DNA of 64,000 nt from Sporolactobacillus sp. Y61 (GTDB taxonomy: Bacteria; Bacillota; Bacilli; Bacillales; Sporolactobacillaceae). The notes below the pieces were generated by a model. The model did not search any database. It was not told the DNA's origin and was given only the letters and a program-made list of their open reading frames with translations. A program made the translations under genes and the position numbers. The DNA lies in assembly GCF_040529185.1 (NCBI RefSeq), contig NZ_CP159510.1, positions 682,001-746,000 of the forward strand. The letters are read 5' to 3'. Shown here in pieces: positions 10,627-19,612 of the stretch; position 1 is the stretch's first letter; each line of letters starts with the position of its first letter.

Positions 10627-11559
10627 TTATAATACGTACAGAATGACACAAATCACATAAATTGTCACCATTAAAGCGGCAGAAAATCCCGCTCTGATCC
10701 ATTCACCTGCCGGACTCCCCTTCTTTTTTCTCTGCAGCTTCCGCGGCTGCCCGGCACGGCTTATCTCCATTATTTGCTGCATCAGCTCACTTCGCATTCG
10801 GCCGGCTGAATCATACCGGCTGTTCAACGCGGAATAAAGAACTTTTTTAAACGGAAACAGCTTCGGGTTACTTTCTATAACCCTGAAAAGCTGTTGATCC
10901 GGCTGCCCATTTCTGTTTATTCGCCGGCCGAGGGCAGCGTAAATCATGATCATGGCGCAGGCAAATAAGTCGTAACCGGGATCCGCCTTGCGGGTGCCGA
11001 GGCCCCAATAGCCGCGATCATAAAACTCAGTATATTCCCTGACTGACCGCCCCAGACGTGTGGCTCCTCCGAAATCGAGACAGCGGAGCGAGTAACCGGG
11101 ATCAATCAATATCAGATTTTCCGGCTTGAGATCTCCGAATATATAACCGCGGCTGTGCAAGTTCTGAAGCTGACCAAGCAGTTGAATAAGAAAAACCGTC
11201 ACCCATTCAAAGGGTTTCCTTTTTAATGCCCTGTCCAGAGGTTCACCCGATAAATATTCCATGACGCAGAAAGCGATCGTCTCTCTCCCCTGTATCACCC
11301 AGTCATCGCTGTCATACAGTTCCGGTCCCGGTGGCGTTCCCGGAAAACTCTGAAACGTTTTCAGTACATTGATCTCAGAGATCAGGGAAGCTCGATCCCT
11401 GGCCAGTTTCACAGCAACCTTCTTCTGCTTCCCGGAAACAGCCAGATAAACCGTGCCCTGTGCTCCACTGCCCAGTTTTCGTAGCAGATGATAAGTCTTC
11501 CCGTGCCATTTTCCGATCATGCGGGTACCCGCTGTAAAATTCAGGTCAGCGCGGTCCAT
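10627..11559 (-). CDS. yabT: YabT-like membrane serine/threonine kinase
   Basis: Hanks-type kinase related to B. subtilis YabT, a forespore kinase. The glycine loop (LGSGAQGTVYLA), lysine (VAVKLA), catalytic loop FGDLKPENL and LDFGG segment are present. As I recall for B. subtilis YabT, the loop reads FGD rather than HRD. One hydrophobic segment at the extreme C-terminus anchors it in the membrane, with no extracellular sensor. The start is uncertain (ATG at 11559, 11565 or 11577); all overlap the yabS end, which suggests coupling with yabS. Confidence 0.86.
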   Translation of the reverse strand: MDRADLNFTAGTRMIGKWHGKTYHLLRKLGSGAQGTVYLAVSGKQKKVAVKLARDRASLISEINVLKTFQSFPGTPPGPELYDSDDWVIQGRETIAFCVMEYLSGEPLDRALKRKPFEWVTVFLIQLLGQLQNLHSRGYIFGDLKPENLILIDPGYSLRCLDFGGATRLGRSVREYTEFYDRGYWGLGTRKADPGYDLFACAMIMIYAALGRRINRNGQPDQQLFRVIESNPKLFPFKKVLYSALNSRYDSAGRMRSELMQQIMEISRAGQPRKLQRKKKGSPAGEWIRAGFSAALMVTIYVICVILYVL

Positions 11560-12280
11560 CGTCATACAGTTCGTCACGGAATAATTGATTCTTCTTCGAC
11601 AGGACGTTGAAACTTTTCATCGCCTCTTTAATAGCCGGTCCCGTCGGCGTGATACCGTGAGTGGTGATTTTGTCGAAAACTTTTTCGATATGATCCAGCT
11701 GGGGCGTCCAGGAAATGACCTTATTGACCACTTTTCTTTTCCCGGGAAATAAATAAAGACAGAATTGATTTGCTCCCATACGTGCTGAAAGGCTCAGTGA
11801 CAGGTCGGTCAGGGCTTCCCGCACCGTCGGCAGTTTCATCTTCATACTCGCACTTGTATCTACAAGCAGGCACACCTCAAGACTGACCGTTTCACCCAGT
11901 TCTTCCACAACTTCCATGACTTTTCCTCTTTTTTCGGGAGGCAGATCCTCCATCGTCCCTGAATCCCCGAGGATTTCCTGCAGCTCTTGATTGACAACAC
12001 CCTGAATCGTCTGTGTCATGGCCTGTTTCGTGACCATCTGGACAGTCTGAACAAGCTGCCGGGTCTGTACAATACGGCTGATCCCTCCCCCGGCACGCGC
12101 AATGCCCTCAATTTCCTGAGATCCTCTGCTGTCCTCGCTGTCAAAACGGTCCAGAACACCAATGACGTTGACAACAAGTCCATGTTCCCTTGCAAGAGCG
12201 GCCATTGCAATCGGATCTTCGCCCTGATTGGAGCAGCCGTCCGTGATTAATAGAACTTGTCTGATTGTCGCTTTTTTCAT
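11546..12280 (-). CDS. yabS: YabS-like von Willebrand factor A domain protein
   Basis: A 244-residue protein of the YabS family, a sporulation-phase protein of unknown role. A DTSAS metal-site motif lies at mid-length (VDTSASMKMK), with a TDG strand near the N-terminus (LLITDGCSNQGEDP) and the conserved GITPTGPAI turn near the end. I start at the ATG at 12280 with GGAAGGAG upstream; the open frame to 12424 overlaps spoIIE and is not family-like. The spoIIE-yabS-yabT order matches B. subtilis. Confidence 0.88.
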   Translation of the reverse strand: MKKATIRQVLLITDGCSNQGEDPIAMAALAREHGLVVNVIGVLDRFDSEDSRGSQEIEGIARAGGGISRIVQTRQLVQTVQMVTKQAMTQTIQGVVNQELQEILGDSGTMEDLPPEKRGKVMEVVEELGETVSLEVCLLVDTSASMKMKLPTVREALTDLSLSLSARMGANQFCLYLFPGKRKVVNKVISWTPQLDHIEKVFDKITTHGITPTGPAIKEAMKSFNVLSKKNQLFRDELYDDGPR

Positions 12281-12369
12281 TTGCTCTGCTCCTTCCCTGA
12301 ATCTAGCATTATCATAGACAGGAAAGAGAGTTTCTATACCGCCCGCCGTAAAAGAATGGAGCTTCCCGA

Positions 12370-14847
12370 TTACTCTGCACGGCTGAGCCTTTGTTTGTTT
12401 CCACCCGCCGGAATGGAACTCCATTTTGGCAGATAGTGACGGATCCTGGCCACGATGACGGTCATATCATCATCGATCCGCCCGCCCGTCAGCCGGATCA
12501 CTTCTTCAAGAATCAGATCGGCGACTTCCTGGGGATGATCGGTCTGTAATTCCCTTATCTTTCTTTTCAGCCAGAGTTCTTTGTTTTCAATGTGCTTGGG
12601 TGCATCAAAAATGCCATCACTCATCATAATCAGCAGATCTCCGGACTTCAGCTGCTCTGTTTTAACATCGACATCAAAGTCTTCAATCATGCCGATTGGC
12701 AGGTTGCCGCTGTCCTGAATCCAGATCTTGTTTCCCCGTTTAATAAAACTCGGATTTGAGCCGATCTTCAGGAACTTCGATTTGGCATTCTGCAAATCAA
12801 TCAGTGCAAGGTCAAGGGTCGCATAAATCTCTTCTGTCGAGCGCAGAGACAGGATAGAATTAATAGATTTGATCGCCAGTGTTTCGTGGATTCCCGATTT
12901 CAGAACCTTGGCCAGAAGCTGCAAGGTATCTTTACTCTCCACACCCGCCCGCTCGCCGCTGCCCATTCCGTCGCTGATTGCAAGGGCATATTTTCCCGCA
13001 CCCGCTTCGAACAGTGCATAATTGTCTCCCGAGACCAGCCCGCCGCCCCGTGCCGCGGTTGCCACTCCGGTTTCTATCTCAAAAGCCCGGGCAGATGTGA
13101 ACACGGCACTAAACGGGGCACCTGTGATTTCGCCTTCCTGTTTTTTTGATACAACAATATTTTCGCCGAGAATATCTGACAGAAGCGGTGCAATAACCTT
13201 TTCACAGGCACCATAATCGTCATGCTGGAGGACCACCTCTATATCGATCGACCCGGACTCCAGATTGTAGATTTCCACACTTTCTGCGCGCAGACCGACA
13301 GCATGAAGCCTGGCGAGAATTATCTCCTCCTGCCGGTCATGGAGCCCGCGTTCACGTTTCATCTCACTTGCAAAATCCCCCATGACGCGTGAGACGCCAT
13401 GAAGCTGGTCTGCCACAAGGCGCTGGCTTTCCTTGACCTTATGCCTCATCAGTTCCTGAATCTCCGATACACGCTGTTCTCTTGCAATTGCACCAAGGGT
13501 CTGATCCGGGATAGAACAATACGCCCGCCATTTTCGTTCTGCCGACGAATGGACCCCTTTCCGGTCTGACCGGGTTTCTTCTCTCAGCTGAAGCATCATT
13601 TTATGGGTCTGATCAAAATTTTTAACCCAGCAGTATTCCTTTTTATAGCAGTTCTGGCAGGTATTCGCCGTCACCTTGCTTAAAAAGAGATCATCTTCAT
13701 GTTCCGTATCCGGATCCGGTGCATGAAAGCTGCGGGCAAGGGTCTGAAACAGGCTGGAAAACTGTTCCACTCGGCTGACCGTCACATCTCTGAGTTTCCG
13801 GACATACTGTTGCTGCTCTTTCTGATACTCCCTGGTACCGGGAATGAGAGAGGCAAGCCTGTCCATCAGCCCTTTTGGGGTCAGCATGAAGAGAGAAACG
13901 GCAATCAGCGAATCCAGCATTTCCGGAACCAGACCACTGTAACCTCCTCCATAAAGCCCGATAAGAAGCGTCGCGATGAACAGGCCTGCCGCGACGCCGG
14001 CTTTTCCTGTTTCTTTCAGGAGACCGCCAAGTACGCCCGAAAAAGCGAGGAGACTCATCTGGTACAGACTGGAGCTGCTCGACATACCGAGTACTAGACC
14101 CATGATAACACCCACCGTTGATCCAATGGCTGCTCCACCAGCCAGTGCGAACAGGAGAACGACATATCGGGCCAGAACATGCTCAATCGAAACATCCATG
14201 ATCGCCCATCCGGTTGTTCCCGCAAGAATCGAAGATAAAAGGATAACAAAACAAATAATCTCTTCATTTTTATATAACCTGCGACCCATTCTGCTGGACA
14301 GAAGTGGCACACTCTGGATGAAAATTAATGTCACCAGGATGGCAAGCGAAGCTTCAACAGCAGCGGTCATCAGGTCGGTCCAGACAAGGTTCAGTGTAAA
14401 CGCAGCCTGATAGAGGAGCCGGACAGACAAGGCGGAGATAAACACCATAACAGGCAGCCATCTGACTTCATTTTTTTTACTGATCAGTCTCGCAATATGT
14501 CTGACAAAAAGAAATACCATCAAAGCCATCAGACTGTAGAAGGCCAGTCCGACCGAAACAGTCAGTGCACCGAATATCGCCATCATGGAGGCCTGCCATC
14601 TTTTTTTCCTGTTCAGCCAGAACACTGTTGCAAAAAATGGCAGAATAAACGGGGTCAGGCTGGACAGGATCACAGCGCGTCCCAGCAGAAACCCGGCGAT
14701 CAGAAAGAATAGATCCGTCTTCAGAATGGTTTTGATTATGGCTTTCCGTATCGACCGGCCGATCTGCATCTGTTTTGAGGAAATGCCGGCTCCTTCAGCC
14801 AGCGGATCTGTACCACGTGCAGCAATACTGCCAATTCTCTGAATCAT
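12370..14847 (-). CDS. spoIIE: Stage II sporulation protein E, membrane PP2C phosphatase
   Basis: Dephosphorylates SpoIIAA to activate sigma-F in the forespore and takes part in polar septation. The 825-residue length fits the family. The N-terminal third is a multi-pass membrane region, the middle is a charged FtsZ-interacting/oligomerisation region, and the last 210 residues are PP2C-like (AISDGMGSGERAG, LLIMMSDGIFDAP, DDMTVIVARI). I choose the ATG at 14847, which has AAAGGTGG at good spacing, over a GTG at 14859. A possible Spo0A box lies upstream. Confidence 0.96.
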   Translation of the reverse strand: MIQRIGSIAARGTDPLAEGAGISSKQMQIGRSIRKAIIKTILKTDLFFLIAGFLLGRAVILSSLTPFILPFFATVFWLNRKKRWQASMMAIFGALTVSVGLAFYSLMALMVFLFVRHIARLISKKNEVRWLPVMVFISALSVRLLYQAAFTLNLVWTDLMTAAVEASLAILVTLIFIQSVPLLSSRMGRRLYKNEEIICFVILLSSILAGTTGWAIMDVSIEHVLARYVVLLFALAGGAAIGSTVGVIMGLVLGMSSSSSLYQMSLLAFSGVLGGLLKETGKAGVAAGLFIATLLIGLYGGGYSGLVPEMLDSLIAVSLFMLTPKGLMDRLASLIPGTREYQKEQQQYVRKLRDVTVSRVEQFSSLFQTLARSFHAPDPDTEHEDDLFLSKVTANTCQNCYKKEYCWVKNFDQTHKMMLQLREETRSDRKGVHSSAERKWRAYCSIPDQTLGAIAREQRVSEIQELMRHKVKESQRLVADQLHGVSRVMGDFASEMKRERGLHDRQEEIILARLHAVGLRAESVEIYNLESGSIDIEVVLQHDDYGACEKVIAPLLSDILGENIVVSKKQEGEITGAPFSAVFTSARAFEIETGVATAARGGGLVSGDNYALFEAGAGKYALAISDGMGSGERAGVESKDTLQLLAKVLKSGIHETLAIKSINSILSLRSTEEIYATLDLALIDLQNAKSKFLKIGSNPSFIKRGNKIWIQDSGNLPIGMIEDFDVDVKTEQLKSGDLLIMMSDGIFDAPKHIENKELWLKRKIRELQTDHPQEVADLILEEVIRLTGGRIDDDMTVIVARIRHYLPKWSSIPAGGNKQRLSRAE

Positions 14848-14908
14848 ACCTTTCGCCACCTTTAACCTGATAGTGTATGATTCATTAAATCACAACAGAA
14901 GCCCATAA

Positions 14909-14917
14909 TTTGTCATA
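14909..14917 (+). promoter_or_regulatory. Possible Spo0A box upstream of spoIIE
   Basis: TTTGTCATA resembles the Spo0A consensus TTTGTCGAA and lies about 60-70 bases upstream of the spoIIE start. In B. subtilis spoIIE is a Spo0A-activated sigma-A gene. One weak match; the promoter hexamers are not clear. Confidence 0.35.
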
Positions 14918-15025
14918 ATAAAGGATCGTGGTTAAAAAAAACTTCGACGGAATTCACCGGCCTCAGTCATAAGAAGTGAAGATCCGGCGACGGGTGACCC
15001 GGCGCCGCTGCCCGGTGGCTCAATA

Positions 15026-15219
15026 AATTAGACGGAAAAATTCCGCTTAATTTAGTAAAAGAGATAAAGGCGCGCTTTAATAGACGGAGGGATTTCGCCT
15101 ATTGACTCAAAAAACATGAAAAGGGGGGATTTTTCATTGCCTGATCGGAATTTCTCCGCTTATTAGATTCTGAAGCCCGTTCTATTTTGCATTTAAGCGG
15201 AAAAGCTCCGCTTATTAAG
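15026..15219. repeat. Four related short palindromes in the spoIIE-yabR spacer
   Basis: Four hairpin-forming copies lie at about 15026-15054, 15076-15105, 15141-15166 and 15191-15219. Each has the form (T/A)A(A/G)nCGGA - 4 to 6 bases - TCCGCTTA, flanked by TTA/TAA-type ends; the fourth is the most perfect (AAGCGGA/TCCGCTT). Starts are 50, 65 and 50 bases apart. The sequence between copies is unrelated. They look like a small dispersed REP-like family known in appearance from other Bacillaceae. In B. subtilis this spacer holds tRNA-Met and tRNA-Glu genes; none is seen here. Confidence 0.7.
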
Positions 15220-15308
15220 CCAGAACGACCATATTTAAAAATAATGGAAGGCATTTATCCCCTGCCTGAAGGCACAAGATTTCTGCCGAATATTTTCATT
15301 AAAACAAA

Positions 15309-15344
15309 TAAAAAAGAGCACCGGTCCTGTTCCGGATGCTCTTC
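15309..15344 (-). terminator. Terminator after yabR
   Basis: Arms 15314-15324 and 15332-15343 form an 11-bp stem (AAGAGCnnCCGG type) followed by T-rich sequence on the minus strand. Confidence 0.8.
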
Positions 15345-15373
15345 TGAACTTTATCTTATCGATGAACGGGGGA

Positions 15374-15793
15374 TCAGCCTCTTCGTGCACCTCTGCCGCC
15401 CCGTTTTGATTCTGTCTGACGTTTAAGTGTGGACAGGCGGTCTTCACTGTCTTTCAGATAGCGGGAAATTTTATCTTCAAAGCTCGGCTCCCGGGTAAAA
15501 CGTCGGTTGCCTCCTCGGTTGCCTCCTCTTGGTCCTCGGTATGAGGTCGCCTTCGGTTTATCGACAGCTTTGCGAATGGACAGCCCGATTTTTCCGTCAG
15601 GTGCCACCTGCAGTACCTTTACCGTTACTTCATCTCCAACCGACAGAACGTCGTGAATATCTTTAACATACCGATCTGCAACTTCACTAATGTGAACCAA
15701 TCCTGTTTTGCCGCCCGGCAAATCAACAAAAGCCCCGAAGTTGGTTATACCTGACACTTTACCCTTCAGCTTGCTGCCCGCTTCAATTGACAT
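15374..15793 (-). CDS. yabR: S1-domain RNA-binding protein YabR
   Basis: A 139-residue protein with one S1 RNA-binding domain in residues 1-75 (GKVSGITNFGAFVDLPGGKTGLVH and DGKIGLSIR motifs). A basic, Arg/Gly-rich tail follows (RGGNRR, RGGRGARRG). It is probably ribosome- or RNA-associated, like the general stress S1 proteins; no catalytic motif is seen. It is downstream of divIC as in B. subtilis and ends at a strong terminator. Confidence 0.92.
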   Translation of the reverse strand: MSIEAGSKLKGKVSGITNFGAFVDLPGGKTGLVHISEVADRYVKDIHDVLSVGDEVTVKVLQVAPDGKIGLSIRKAVDKPKATSYRGPRGGNRGGNRRFTREPSFEDKISRYLKDSEDRLSTLKRQTESKRGGRGARRG

Positions 15794-15860
15794 AAAAAAA
15801 GGCTTCCTCCTAGTTTAGTATCTCTCAACATCTTATTATACATAGCAAAAAAAGAGCCTG

Positions 15861-16247
15861 TCAATGTTCTTCCTGTCCAGGCCGGGAAAAAATGATTTCA
15901 TTTTTATCCTGATCAGACATCAGATAATCACGTCGCGCGATTTGACCAATGTAATCGTCATCATGAAGGAGCGTAATCTCCTTCTTCAACTGACTGATAT
16001 GTTTATCGGAAGTATCAATCTGTTTTTCCAGTGCCGCTTTATGTGCAAGGGCCTGATCCATCTGATGCCCCTGGGCAACAAGGGAGGCAGCCATCACCGT
16101 ACAGATCACAGTAAACACAACGGCAAACGCCGCCAGCCGGCGTATCAGTCCTCTGCGGCGTTTCTTCTTTCGTTTTTCGGCAATCTCCCGGGTCTGAACA
16201 TATTCTGTCCGGAGCCGCGTCACACGCTGTGATACCATTTGATCCAT
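15861..16247 (-). CDS. divIC: Cell division/septum protein DivIC (FtsB family)
   Basis: A 128-residue bitopic membrane protein of the divisome that pairs with FtsL. A basic cytoplasmic N-terminus (KRKKKRRR) is followed by one membrane segment (about 34-56) and a coiled coil (about 60-100). The family motif YIGQIARRDYLM is near the end. The ATG at 16247 has an AAGGAGG box. It follows yabQ within the yabP-yabQ-divIC-yabR operon. Confidence 0.93.
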   Translation of the reverse strand: MDQMVSQRVTRLRTEYVQTREIAEKRKKKRRRGLIRRLAAFAVVFTVICTVMAASLVAQGHQMDQALAHKAALEKQIDTSDKHISQLKKEITLLHDDDYIGQIARRDYLMSDQDKNEIIFSRPGQEEH

Positions 16248-16260
16248 AGGTTGTCCTCCT

Positions 16261-16848
16261 TTATTTGCCGACTTTCCCCTTCAGGAATGCCAGGCCTTTC
16301 ATTAAAATACGGGAAAAACGAACCCACTCTGTCCTGAAACGAATCAGCCACTTGTCCGGCAGAATAAGATAGAGGAGACCGCGGATGATCTTCAGAGGAA
16401 CATTCAGCAGTAAGAGCAGAATGCGCAAAATGGTGTTCAACGTCATTTTACACAATTTACAGACAACCTTCAATAGGAAAAAGAGCGGACGCAGCAATAA
16501 AAGACGGACAGTCTTTGCGGTAAATTGCCACAATTGGACAATTTGAGCAACCAGACGGATGAACCCGTGCATAAACGGCCCTTCCAGCAACGCTTTATAA
16601 ACTGAATACCCAAGCAGAATGCCCAGGAAAAGATAAAGACGAAGCTGTCCATCATTGACCGGGAGCAGCAGGGAAAACAGCAAAAGAGCCTGCATGATCC
16701 AGAACAGGGGGTCTGCGATCAGGAGCAGTATCCGGCGCTGTTTCCCTTCAGGTCGGATAAAAAAGTGATAAACCGAAAAGGAGGCGCCGATCCAGATCCC
16801 CATCAGAACCATCAGGCCAAGAGATTGAAACTGATCTTCCAGTGTCAT
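16261..16848 (-). CDS. yabQ: Spore cortex protein YabQ
   Basis: A multi-pass membrane protein needed for spore cortex formation in B. subtilis. The 195 residues contain four or so hydrophobic segments (for example about 12-31, 38-60, 70-86) and a basic, hydrophobic C-terminal half. The start overlaps the yabP stop by four bases, so the two are coupled. Identity rests on this arrangement and on composition rather than on a sharp motif. Confidence 0.88.
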   Translation of the reverse strand: MTLEDQFQSLGLMVLMGIWIGASFSVYHFFIRPEGKQRRILLLIADPLFWIMQALLLFSLLLPVNDGQLRLYLFLGILLGYSVYKALLEGPFMHGFIRLVAQIVQLWQFTAKTVRLLLLRPLFFLLKVVCKLCKMTLNTILRILLLLLNVPLKIIRGLLYLILPDKWLIRFRTEWVRFSRILMKGLAFLKGKVGK

Positions 16849-17153
16849 CGAAACAGTTTGCCGAAAAAGCCTTTGGACGCTGCCCCATTCTGATCGTCCA
16901 GATAACTGATTTCAAAAATCCGTCCTTCGATCACGACTACGCCCTGTTCCACATTCAGATTCTGCATCTTCAGTGAGGAACCTTTAACTGCAAGAAATCC
17001 CATAACAGTCTCCAGAAGGAACTCTTCATGATCGAAACTTTCGACATGTTTAACCCCTGTTATTTCAATCGTCTTCCGGCTTTTCAGAATAAGATCATGA
17101 TTTTGTACCGGCTTGTCCTTATTCGGAAGCTGATTTCCATAAAATTGAACCAT
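16845..17153 (-). CDS. yabP: Sporulation protein YabP
   Basis: A 102-residue sporulation protein of the YabP/YqfC family, required for cortex formation in B. subtilis. The conserved core (KTIEITGVKHVESFD, FLLETVMGFLAVKG) is clear. I start at the ATG at 17153, which has GGGAGGGAG upstream; seven in-frame codons before it look untranslated. It overlaps yabQ by four bases. Confidence 0.93.
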   Translation of the reverse strand: MVQFYGNQLPNKDKPVQNHDLILKSRKTIEITGVKHVESFDHEEFLLETVMGFLAVKGSSLKMQNLNVEQGVVVIEGRIFEISYLDDQNGAASKGFFGKLFR

Positions 17154-17231
17154 CGGACTCCCTCCCTCTTCCACTAGATTATGAGGGGGTCGTCCGGGTT
17201 AGAACCGACTTATTCCGATCTGCTGCTTCTT

Positions 17232-17489
17232 TCAGGCTGAAGGCTTTTCATCAATAATTTCGTACAATGAAGCGGCTTCTTCCTTCTTTACCGTTTCTTT
17301 CAAAAGGGTAATCCGTATAGTCAGCTTTTTCTGGCCGAAATGCAGGACCAGCACATCACCGGTCTGGACATCACTGCTCGCTTTCCCCGGCCGACCGTTG
17401 ATATCCACGCGGCCCTGATCCGCCATCTCCTTTGCAACCGTCCGTCTCTTAATCAGGCGAGAAATCTTCAGAAATTTATCCAGTCTCAT
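17232..17489 (-). CDS. rqcP: RqcP (YabO), S4-domain ribosome quality-control factor
   Basis: An 85-residue protein that is essentially one S4 RNA-binding domain (MRLDKFLKISRLIKRR, then DQGRVDINGRP). In B. subtilis RqcP works with RqcH on stalled 50S subunits to add alanine tails. The ATG overlaps the HU stop (ATGA), so it is translationally coupled to the HU gene. In B. subtilis the preceding gene is yabN (mazG); here it is HU. Confidence 0.92.
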   Translation of the reverse strand: MRLDKFLKISRLIKRRTVAKEMADQGRVDINGRPGKASSDVQTGDVLVLHFGQKKLTIRITLLKETVKKEEAASLYEIIDEKPSA

Positions 17490-17761
17490 TTTTTTACAGC
17501 ATCCTTCAATTTATTACCTGCCCGGAATCCGGGTACCTTTGTTGCCGGGATCGTGATCGACTCCCCGGTTTGCGGATTCCTGCCGGTTCTGCTTGCCCGC
17601 CTGCGCACTTCAAATGTCCCGAATCCGACAAACTGTACTTTTTCCTCATGATCCAAAGCTGAAATGATCTCATCAAGCAGACTGTTTACAATCGTTTCAG
17701 TTTCTTTTCGGGTAAAACCGGTCCGGCCGGCAACCCTCTGAATCACTTCATTTTTATTCAT
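17486..17761 (-). CDS. HU family DNA-binding protein
   Basis: A 91-residue histone-like protein with the full HU/IHF fold, including the DNA-binding beta arm (TGRNPQTGESITIPATKVPGFRAGNKLK) and the N-terminal helices (MNKNEVIQRVA). It bends and compacts DNA. B. subtilis has its main HU (hbs) elsewhere, so this copy between the flippase and rqcP is either the sole HU moved here or a second one; the window cannot decide. It is coupled to rqcP by a four-base overlap. Confidence 0.95.
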   Translation of the reverse strand: MNKNEVIQRVAGRTGFTRKETETIVNSLLDEIISALDHEEKVQFVGFGTFEVRRRASRTGRNPQTGESITIPATKVPGFRAGNKLKDAVKK

Positions 17762-17884
17762 CTTCTATTCCTCCAATTACGGCTTTCATTCCAGTTTTAC
17801 GCGTACAGGAATGCTTTTTCGTTCATTTTATCATATCCGCGGGAAGGATCACAGTATAGCCACCCTGAGAAGTGGCACAGGTCA

Positions 17885-19486
17885 TCAGCAATGTTTCCTT
17901 CTGTTCTGAAAATGTTTACCGGCCAGCGGGAGACGGATCAGATCAGTGGGACTGAAGTACCTGAAAAGAAGCAGCAGAACCAGAAACAGGAGTCCTCCTG
18001 CTATGCTGCCGCTCACAGCTACAACAGCCGCCGATCCACGCGTCTGCGGCATCAGCCCGCCGATGCCGCTTTTCCAGAGCCACACGGTCAGCACCATGAT
18101 AAAAACAGCCCCAACCAGTCTGGCCAGACGGGTGACCGGAAGGTTGTCCAGAAGCGCAAAGCGACGCAACGCCCAAATGTTCAGCCATGCCGTGAGCGCT
18201 GTAGCAAGCAGGGTCGCGACGGCTGCACCGGAAACAGAGAACAGGGGAACGAGCAGCAGATTACTGCCGCATTTTACGATCGCCCCGGTCAGCAAATGCC
18301 AGAACGGCAGCCACGGCCGGCCGGACGCCTCCAGAATTCCTGAACTCGTCAGAACAACGGACAGGGTCATCATGACAAAAGCAATCAGCATAAAGGTCGG
18401 CGTTCCTTCAGCATTTCGGAACAGCATGATATTGACTTCTTTACCTAAGGAAGCGAGTCCTGCGGCGGCTGCCAGTCCGAAAGCAAGACTGAGCCGCAGC
18501 GCAAGACCCGCCTGTCGCTGCATTTCTTTCCGGCTTTTCAGGGCAGTCAGCCGGGCGAGTCCGGGAATCATCGTTGCCGTCAGCGAAGCGGCAGCAATCA
18601 GCCCAAACTGAGTGAGCAGGTACCCCCGGTCATAAACCCCCTTCGCAACCCGTGGATCCGGGACGCCGGCTTCTCCAAGCAGCGGGATCAGCGTCAGCGC
18701 ATCAGCCAGCTGGAATGCGATGAGAGGCATCGCCAGAATAGAGAACAGGCAGCCCGTTTCAAGTATTTCTCTCAGTAGTTTCCCGTCGAATGTTTCTCGC
18801 GTGCTGCGCCGGATCACCAGGCGTGACAATGGCCGTGTACCGGCAAAACACATCAGAATGACCAGCGCCGAAACAGGTGCAATGACCGAACCGGCCGTCG
18901 CCGCCAGTCCGAATTGATAAGGCGTCCCGTGATGCAGAAACAGGTACCAGGACAGGCCGATGATCAGCAGCACACGAACCATTTGTTCGCTGATCTGTGA
19001 AACCGCTGTAGGCAGCATATTTTCATGTCTGCCCTGAAAATAGCCGCGTAAAACGGCAATCAGCGGAACAAACAGATAGACGGTTGACGTGAACCGGATC
19101 AGCGGTTCAAGACTTTTATCACCCATCGCCTTTGTCAGAGGCCCGGCAACAAAAAAAAGCAGAAAAAACAGCAAACTGCACAATATAAGAAGCGCAATGA
19201 GGGCATGATGCAGAATCTGCTGTTTTCTCCACCCGCCTGCTTCAGACTCGGCCAGATACTTTGCGATGACAATGGGAAATCCAGTCCCGCCAATAGCTAC
19301 CGCAATCGCATAGAACGGATAAATTTGCTGATAGACGTAAAAACCGACATCCCCGGCAAAATTCTGATACAGGAGCCGGTAGGCCACACTCATGACCTTG
19401 ACCAATAGAGCGGCGGCGGTCAGAGTCATCGCTCCGCGCCAGATCCGGCTCCCTTTATTCCTGACTTCACGCACAAATGCGTCCAC
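17885..19486 (-). CDS. SpoVB/YabM-like polysaccharide (lipid) flippase
   Basis: A 533-residue membrane protein of the MATE/MviN (MOP) superfamily with about 14 hydrophobic segments. It is related to SpoVB and to B. subtilis YabM, lipid-linked sugar flippases. Probably it moves a lipid-linked cell-wall or cortex precursor across the membrane. The start is a GTG at 19486 with an AAGGAT box. Its position between spoVT and the rqcP group is that of yabM, which supports yabM over spoVB; the substrate is not known. Confidence 0.85.
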   Translation of the reverse strand: MDAFVREVRNKGSRIWRGAMTLTAAALLVKVMSVAYRLLYQNFAGDVGFYVYQQIYPFYAIAVAIGGTGFPIVIAKYLAESEAGGWRKQQILHHALIALLILCSLLFFLLFFVAGPLTKAMGDKSLEPLIRFTSTVYLFVPLIAVLRGYFQGRHENMLPTAVSQISEQMVRVLLIIGLSWYLFLHHGTPYQFGLAATAGSVIAPVSALVILMCFAGTRPLSRLVIRRSTRETFDGKLLREILETGCLFSILAMPLIAFQLADALTLIPLLGEAGVPDPRVAKGVYDRGYLLTQFGLIAAASLTATMIPGLARLTALKSRKEMQRQAGLALRLSLAFGLAAAAGLASLGKEVNIMLFRNAEGTPTFMLIAFVMMTLSVVLTSSGILEASGRPWLPFWHLLTGAIVKCGSNLLLVPLFSVSGAAVATLLATALTAWLNIWALRRFALLDNLPVTRLARLVGAVFIMVLTVWLWKSGIGGLMPQTRGSAAVVAVSGSIAGGLLFLVLLLLFRYFSPTDLIRLPLAGKHFQNRRKHC

Positions 19487-19541
19487 CTTTATCGATCCTT
19501 CTTAAAGTGGATTATATCATAGTCCGCTTACTCGCTGCATG

Positions 19542-19573
19542 AATAAAAGAGGGCGACAACGTGCCTCCCTCTT
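19542..19573 (-). terminator. Terminator after spoVT
   Basis: Arms AAGAGGG (19547-19553) and CCCTCTT (19567-19573) form a 7-bp stem with a T-rich run on the minus strand. Confidence 0.6.
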
Positions 19574-19612
19574 ACGATCATATTACAGTCGCCGCACAGC
19601 ATGCAGGCGGCT

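Larger units (their letters stand above)
14848..15308. other. Long non-coding spacer between spoIIE and yabR
   Basis: About 460 bases without a supported gene. It holds the spoIIE promoter region, a GC-rich block with a CGGGT/ACCCG hairpin near 14985-15020, and the four palindromes. Short frames across it have no ribosome site and no family resemblance. Confidence 0.7.

Noticed and set aside
12281..12424. N-terminal extension of yabS
   Set aside because: It overlaps spoIIE, has no ribosome site and is not in the family; the ATG at 12280 has a good box.
15026..15219. Possible CRISPR array
   Set aside because: The repeats are imperfect palindromes with unequal spacing and no cas genes nearby.
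14860..15300. tRNA-Met and tRNA-Glu genes as in B. subtilis
   Set aside because: No TTC-loop or acceptor/anticodon pattern of a tRNA could be found in the spacer.
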